In this document: piece by piece, positions 13,592 to 15,876 of the stretch
Layout: every line of letters begins with the position of its first letter
Numbering within the stretch: the first letter of the stretch is position 1
From: JBFLYC01 sp040756735
GTDB taxonomy: Bacteria > Bacillota > DSM-16504 > Desulfitibacterales > Desulfitibacteraceae
DNA length: 15,876 bases
Assembly: GCA_040756735.1 (NCBI GenBank)
Contig: JBFLYC010000046.1
Span: forward strand, 1-15,876
Direction: 5' to 3'
Notes under the pieces: generated by a model
What the model saw: only the letters and a program-made list of their open reading frames with translations
Database searches by the model: none
Told to the model about the DNA's origin: nothing
Translations under genes and position numbers: made by a program

Positions 13592-13783
13592 TTAGTATTC
13601 CTTTATGGCCTCTGTAGGGCACGACTCAACTGCTTCTCTGGCATTGTCTTCTTCATCTGCAGGAACTTCATCAACGTTAGATACAGCCAAACTGCCGTCC
13701 TCGTTCCAATCAAATACTTCCGGGCAGATATCTATGCACTGTCCGCAAGCAATACACAGGTCATCATCAACTTTTACACGCAT
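13592..13783 (-). CDS. Single-cluster [4Fe-4S] ferredoxin
   Basis: This 63-residue ferredoxin is a low-potential electron carrier. CIACGQCIDICP (10-21) and SCPTEAI (54-60) give four cluster ligands, C10, C13, C16 and C55; the extra C20 has no partner cysteine in the second half. The second CxxCxxC of two-cluster ferredoxins is absent, and the middle is acidic. The length and pattern fit single-cluster ferredoxins of Thermotoga or Clostridia. TGGAGGTGA precedes the ATG by about eight bases. It converges on the rubredoxin-like gene and shares its terminator. It lies 60 bases downstream of the hydrophobic-protein gene on the same strand and may be co-transcribed with it. Confidence 0.95.
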   Translation of the reverse strand: MRVKVDDDLCIACGQCIDICPEVFDWNEDGSLAVSNVDEVPADEEDNAREAVESCPTEAIKEY

Positions 13784-13843
13784 ATGTTACTCACCTCCAA
13801 AAATTTGCCTCAGTAGTTTATGCAGTAGGTGGCAAAATATACA

Positions 13844-14029
13844 TTAACTGTTTTTTCTAATGCTTGGCCTGTACATATCTAAAACACCTAGAGCAATATG
13901 GGCTAAACCAAAACCAACTACACCGGCCCCAAGAGTTGTTCCTCCTAGAACCGTTGCTCCAATCCCAGTGGCTGCTGCACCCAAACCTGTTACTACCCAG
14001 CTAGTAGCGCTGCTTTTAGCTTTTGCCAT
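13844..14029 (-). CDS. Small Gly/Ala-rich hydrophobic protein, function unknown
   Basis: The 61-residue product has a short basic N terminus (MAKAKSSATSW), a long hydrophobic middle (about 11-51) rich in glycine, alanine and threonine, and a basic end (MYRPSIRKNS). The glycine spacing (GxxxG-like) favours two tightly packed helices or one helical hairpin in the membrane. AGGAGGAAATAATT precedes the ATG, a strong translation signal, which supports a real gene. I do not recognise the family. A bacteriocin is conceivable from composition, but no export, modification or immunity gene is next to it, so a membrane protein of unknown role is the safer call. Confidence 0.65.
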   Translation of the reverse strand: MAKAKSSATSWVVTGLGAAATGIGATVLGGTTLGAGVVGFGLAHIALGVLDMYRPSIRKNS

Positions 14030-14159
14030 AATTATTTCCTCCTACACCAGAATAATAATATCATATTATAATTATAGTATGCTGTATTTTTTGCAAATTA
14101 AGCAGGAAAATTGGCTGTTTTTTAGAATGTTTATAAAAAAAGTTGATTTGAGGAAAACA

Positions 14160-15389
14160 ATGCCAAATAAGCTTACTTTATATAATGAGCTAATAGTAGC
14201 TTTTTCCCTGGCGCTGGATTTGGAGGAAAACTGCAAGTTATACCATTCATGGCGAACAGGGGTAGTATCGTGGTCCATTGCTTCTCAGCTTAATATTGTT
14301 AATGCAACATCGATTTTTTATGGGGGGTTGCTCCACGATATCGGAGCTATAGGTTTAGATGACCATATTGTTCACCAGGTAATAAAACCTAACTCCAACT
14401 ATCGCAAGCAGGTTTTATCACATAGCCAGAAAGGGGCTCAAATTGTACAGCGTATTCCCGGCTTTGACTCCATAAGTCTGTACATTTTGGATCACCATGA
14501 GCATTGGGATGGATCAGGATATCCAAATGGCAAAGCAGGTTCAAACATATCCCTGGGCGGGCAGATTATCGGTTTGGCAGATTCTTTGGATATTGCAATG
14601 CGTATCAATCCTTTTTTCAACCGGGATCAGATTGTTGATGTAATGGCAAAAGATATTAATAAGAAATATTCCCCTACTGTTTTTTCAGCCTTTGAACAGG
14701 CGCTGCAAAACGACTTTTTTGAGATAATCAAAAAAGTTGATAATTTGGAGATATTAATAGAAGGTTTATTAACTAAATTAGAACCAGTAGATTTGCCAAA
14801 AGAGAATTTAGGGCAGGCTACAGCCGAGGCTTTTGCATCAATCATAGACCTCAAGCATGCCTATACATCCGGGCACTCTCATAGGGTAGCCCTTTATGCG
14901 GTGACTTTGGCTAATGAGATGAATTTCTCTGTGGAAAGAAGCCAACAAGTCCTATATGCAGGTTTGCTGCATGACCTGGGTAAAATTATGGTGCCTCCAT
15001 ATATATTGGATAAACCCAAAAAACTTACGGAAAAAGAATATCAGATGGTTAAAAAGCATCCCCAGGGAACAAAGGATGTATTAAGTGTAGTAAGTTCTTT
15101 GAGGCCGCTAGCGCCCCTGGCAGGCGGACACCATGAGCGGGTAGACGGCAAAGGGTATCCCCTGGGGCTAACACACTCTGCTATACCATTAGAGGCAAGG
15201 ATTCTGGCTGTAGCTGACGCCTATGATGCGATGACTTCTTTTCGCCCTTATCAAATACCAAAGACTCCTTTAGCTGCTTTAAAAGAACTGGGCCAAAGGG
15301 CTGGTTCTCAGTTTGATGGGGATATTGTTGGGGTATCGAAGATTCTCCTTGAAGCAGCTGAATATATGAGGGATGGTTGGCATGCTTAA
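14160..15389 (+). CDS. Tandem HD-GYP domain protein, probable cyclic-di-GMP phosphodiesterase
   Basis: The 409-residue protein has two HD-GYP domains. In the second (about 225-409) H239, HD at 271-272 followed by GK, H300, HH at 324-325, GYP at 332-334 and D353 make a full catalytic set. In the first (about 20-200) H29, HD at 59-60, H88, HH at 112-113, GYP at 120-122 and D141 are kept, but the HDxGK lysine is alanine (HDIGA). ATG 14160 is chosen because GAGGAAA lies a few bases upstream; the longer open frame runs back over the minus-strand hydrophobic gene and is Pro-rich, which marks it as non-coding. No sensor or membrane domain is present. Family members hydrolyse cyclic-di-GMP; activity here is inferred. 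Confidence 0.88.
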   Translation: MPNKLTLYNELIVAFSLALDLEENCKLYHSWRTGVVSWSIASQLNIVNATSIFYGGLLHDIGAIGLDDHIVHQVIKPNSNYRKQVLSHSQKGAQIVQRIPGFDSISLYILDHHEHWDGSGYPNGKAGSNISLGGQIIGLADSLDIAMRINPFFNRDQIVDVMAKDINKKYSPTVFSAFEQALQNDFFEIIKKVDNLEILIEGLLTKLEPVDLPKENLGQATAEAFASIIDLKHAYTSGHSHRVALYAVTLANEMNFSVERSQQVLYAGLLHDLGKIMVPPYILDKPKKLTEKEYQMVKKHPQGTKDVLSVVSSLRPLAPLAGGHHERVDGKGYPLGLTHSAIPLEARILAVADAYDAMTSFRPYQIPKTPLAALKELGQRAGSQFDGDIVGVSKILLEAAEYMRDGWHA

Positions 15390-15846
15390 CAGTTATTTAA
15401 CAGTCAAACAAGACGCAAAGAGCGAGTTAATAATTAAAAAATCGAAATTTATTGCCCATGTTGCGCCTGTTTCAACTGTAGAACAGGCCGAAAGTTTTAT
15501 TGCGGAAATTAAAGCACAACATAGGGAAGCTACCCACAATGTTTATGCCTTTGCGGTTGGTGATAATGGAGCTTTTAAAAAAGCCAGTGACGACGGGGAG
15601 CCCAGTGGAACCGCAGGAAGACCTGTATTGGATGTGATTAACAATAAAGGTTTGCAGGATGTGGCCGTAGTTGTTACACGCTATTTTGGCGGTAAGCTTT
15701 TGGGTGCCGGCGGCCTAATAAGAGCATATAGTCAAGCAGCTGCACAAGGAACTGATCTTTCGCACCCTTACACAACAAGAACTAACATTTATCCCAGTCA
15801 ATTTTTTCGGGAAGAGCCTATGGTAATTAAGGGCCACCTACCCTAG
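15382..15846 (+). pseudogene. Truncated YigZ/IMPACT-family protein
   Basis: The first about 123 residues match the YigZ (UPF0029) N-terminal domain, with SKFIAHV, the HxxAxHNVYAF region, DDGEPSGTAGRPVLDVI and VVVTRYFGGKLLGAGGLIRA. After QAAAQG (near 15750) the family sequence should continue into a C-terminal domain of about 80 residues, but the frame runs into unrelated sequence and stops at 15844-15846. The protein is 154 residues instead of about 210. An insertion at about 15750 or a rearrangement explains this better than a simple frameshift, because no other plus frame restores the family. ATG 15382 overlaps the HD-GYP stop by eight bases, so the two were coupled. Confidence 0.75.
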
Positions 15847-15876
15847 TAAACACATCAAGGTCAAACCCAATTAGTT

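Noticed and set aside
13844..14029. Bacteriocin precursor
   Set aside because: Composition is suggestive, but there is no leader motif, transporter, modification or immunity gene beside it.
13860..14159. A 100-residue N-terminal extension of the HD-GYP protein
   Set aside because: It is antisense to the Gly/Ala-rich minus-strand gene, is proline-rich by shadow effect, and the good ribosome binding site is before 14160.
1..15876. CRISPR arrays, tRNA or rRNA genes
   Set aside because: No regularly spaced direct repeats, cloverleaf or rRNA-like sequence was seen on reading the window.

Overview
This window looks like a low-GC, Gram-positive anaerobe of the class Clostridia (Peptococcaceae-like or Syntrophomonadaceae-like). 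The evidence is the AT-rich sequence, the strong AGGAGG-type ribosome binding sites, consensus sigma-A promoters, intrinsic terminators with long T-tracts, a HutP-family protein, a clostridial ferredoxin and a rubredoxin-like protein. The genus cannot be fixed from the sequence alone.

Positions 1-11545 hold one large plus-strand locus for a biotin-dependent, sodium-pumping malonate decarboxylase of the Malonomonas rubra Mad type. In order: a consensus promoter (139-167), a leader terminator (211-249), a one-helix membrane peptide, madB (carboxybiotin decarboxylase and Na+ pump), a biotin-protein ligase without a DNA-binding domain, a HutP-family gene, a second intrinsic terminator, madA, madE, madC, madD, madH-like, madK-like, madF, madL, madM and a CitG/MdcB-like madG. 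Together these would acetylate the acyl carrier protein, swap acetyl for malonyl, pass the carboxyl group to biotin on MadF, decarboxylate carboxybiotin at MadB with Na+ export, import malonate (MadLM), build and attach the phosphoribosyl-dephospho-CoA cofactor (MadG, MadK), and biotinylate the carrier (BirA).

The most interesting part is regulation. The operon encodes a HutP homologue with its three metal-binding histidines. HutP of Bacillus is an RNA-binding antiterminator. Two intrinsic terminators lie inside the transcription unit, one just after the promoter and one between hutP and madA, which is the arrangement of the B. subtilis hut operon. Both terminators begin in a shared 16-17 base element of the form GTG(N)GAANGNGGGACA. 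This suggests a HutP-type antitermination switch on malonate metabolism.

Positions 11546-15876 are a mixed housekeeping region: ilvH (acetolactate synthase small subunit) with its own promoter and terminator, a broken response-regulator remnant, a 40-residue membrane peptide gene, a 44-residue cysteine-rich protein with a rubredoxin-like partner, a bidirectional terminator, a convergent ferredoxin and a Gly/Ala-rich hydrophobic protein on the minus strand, a tandem HD-GYP protein, and a yigZ-family gene whose reading frame departs from its family at about 15750, possibly through insertion of a mobile element that runs past the window end.
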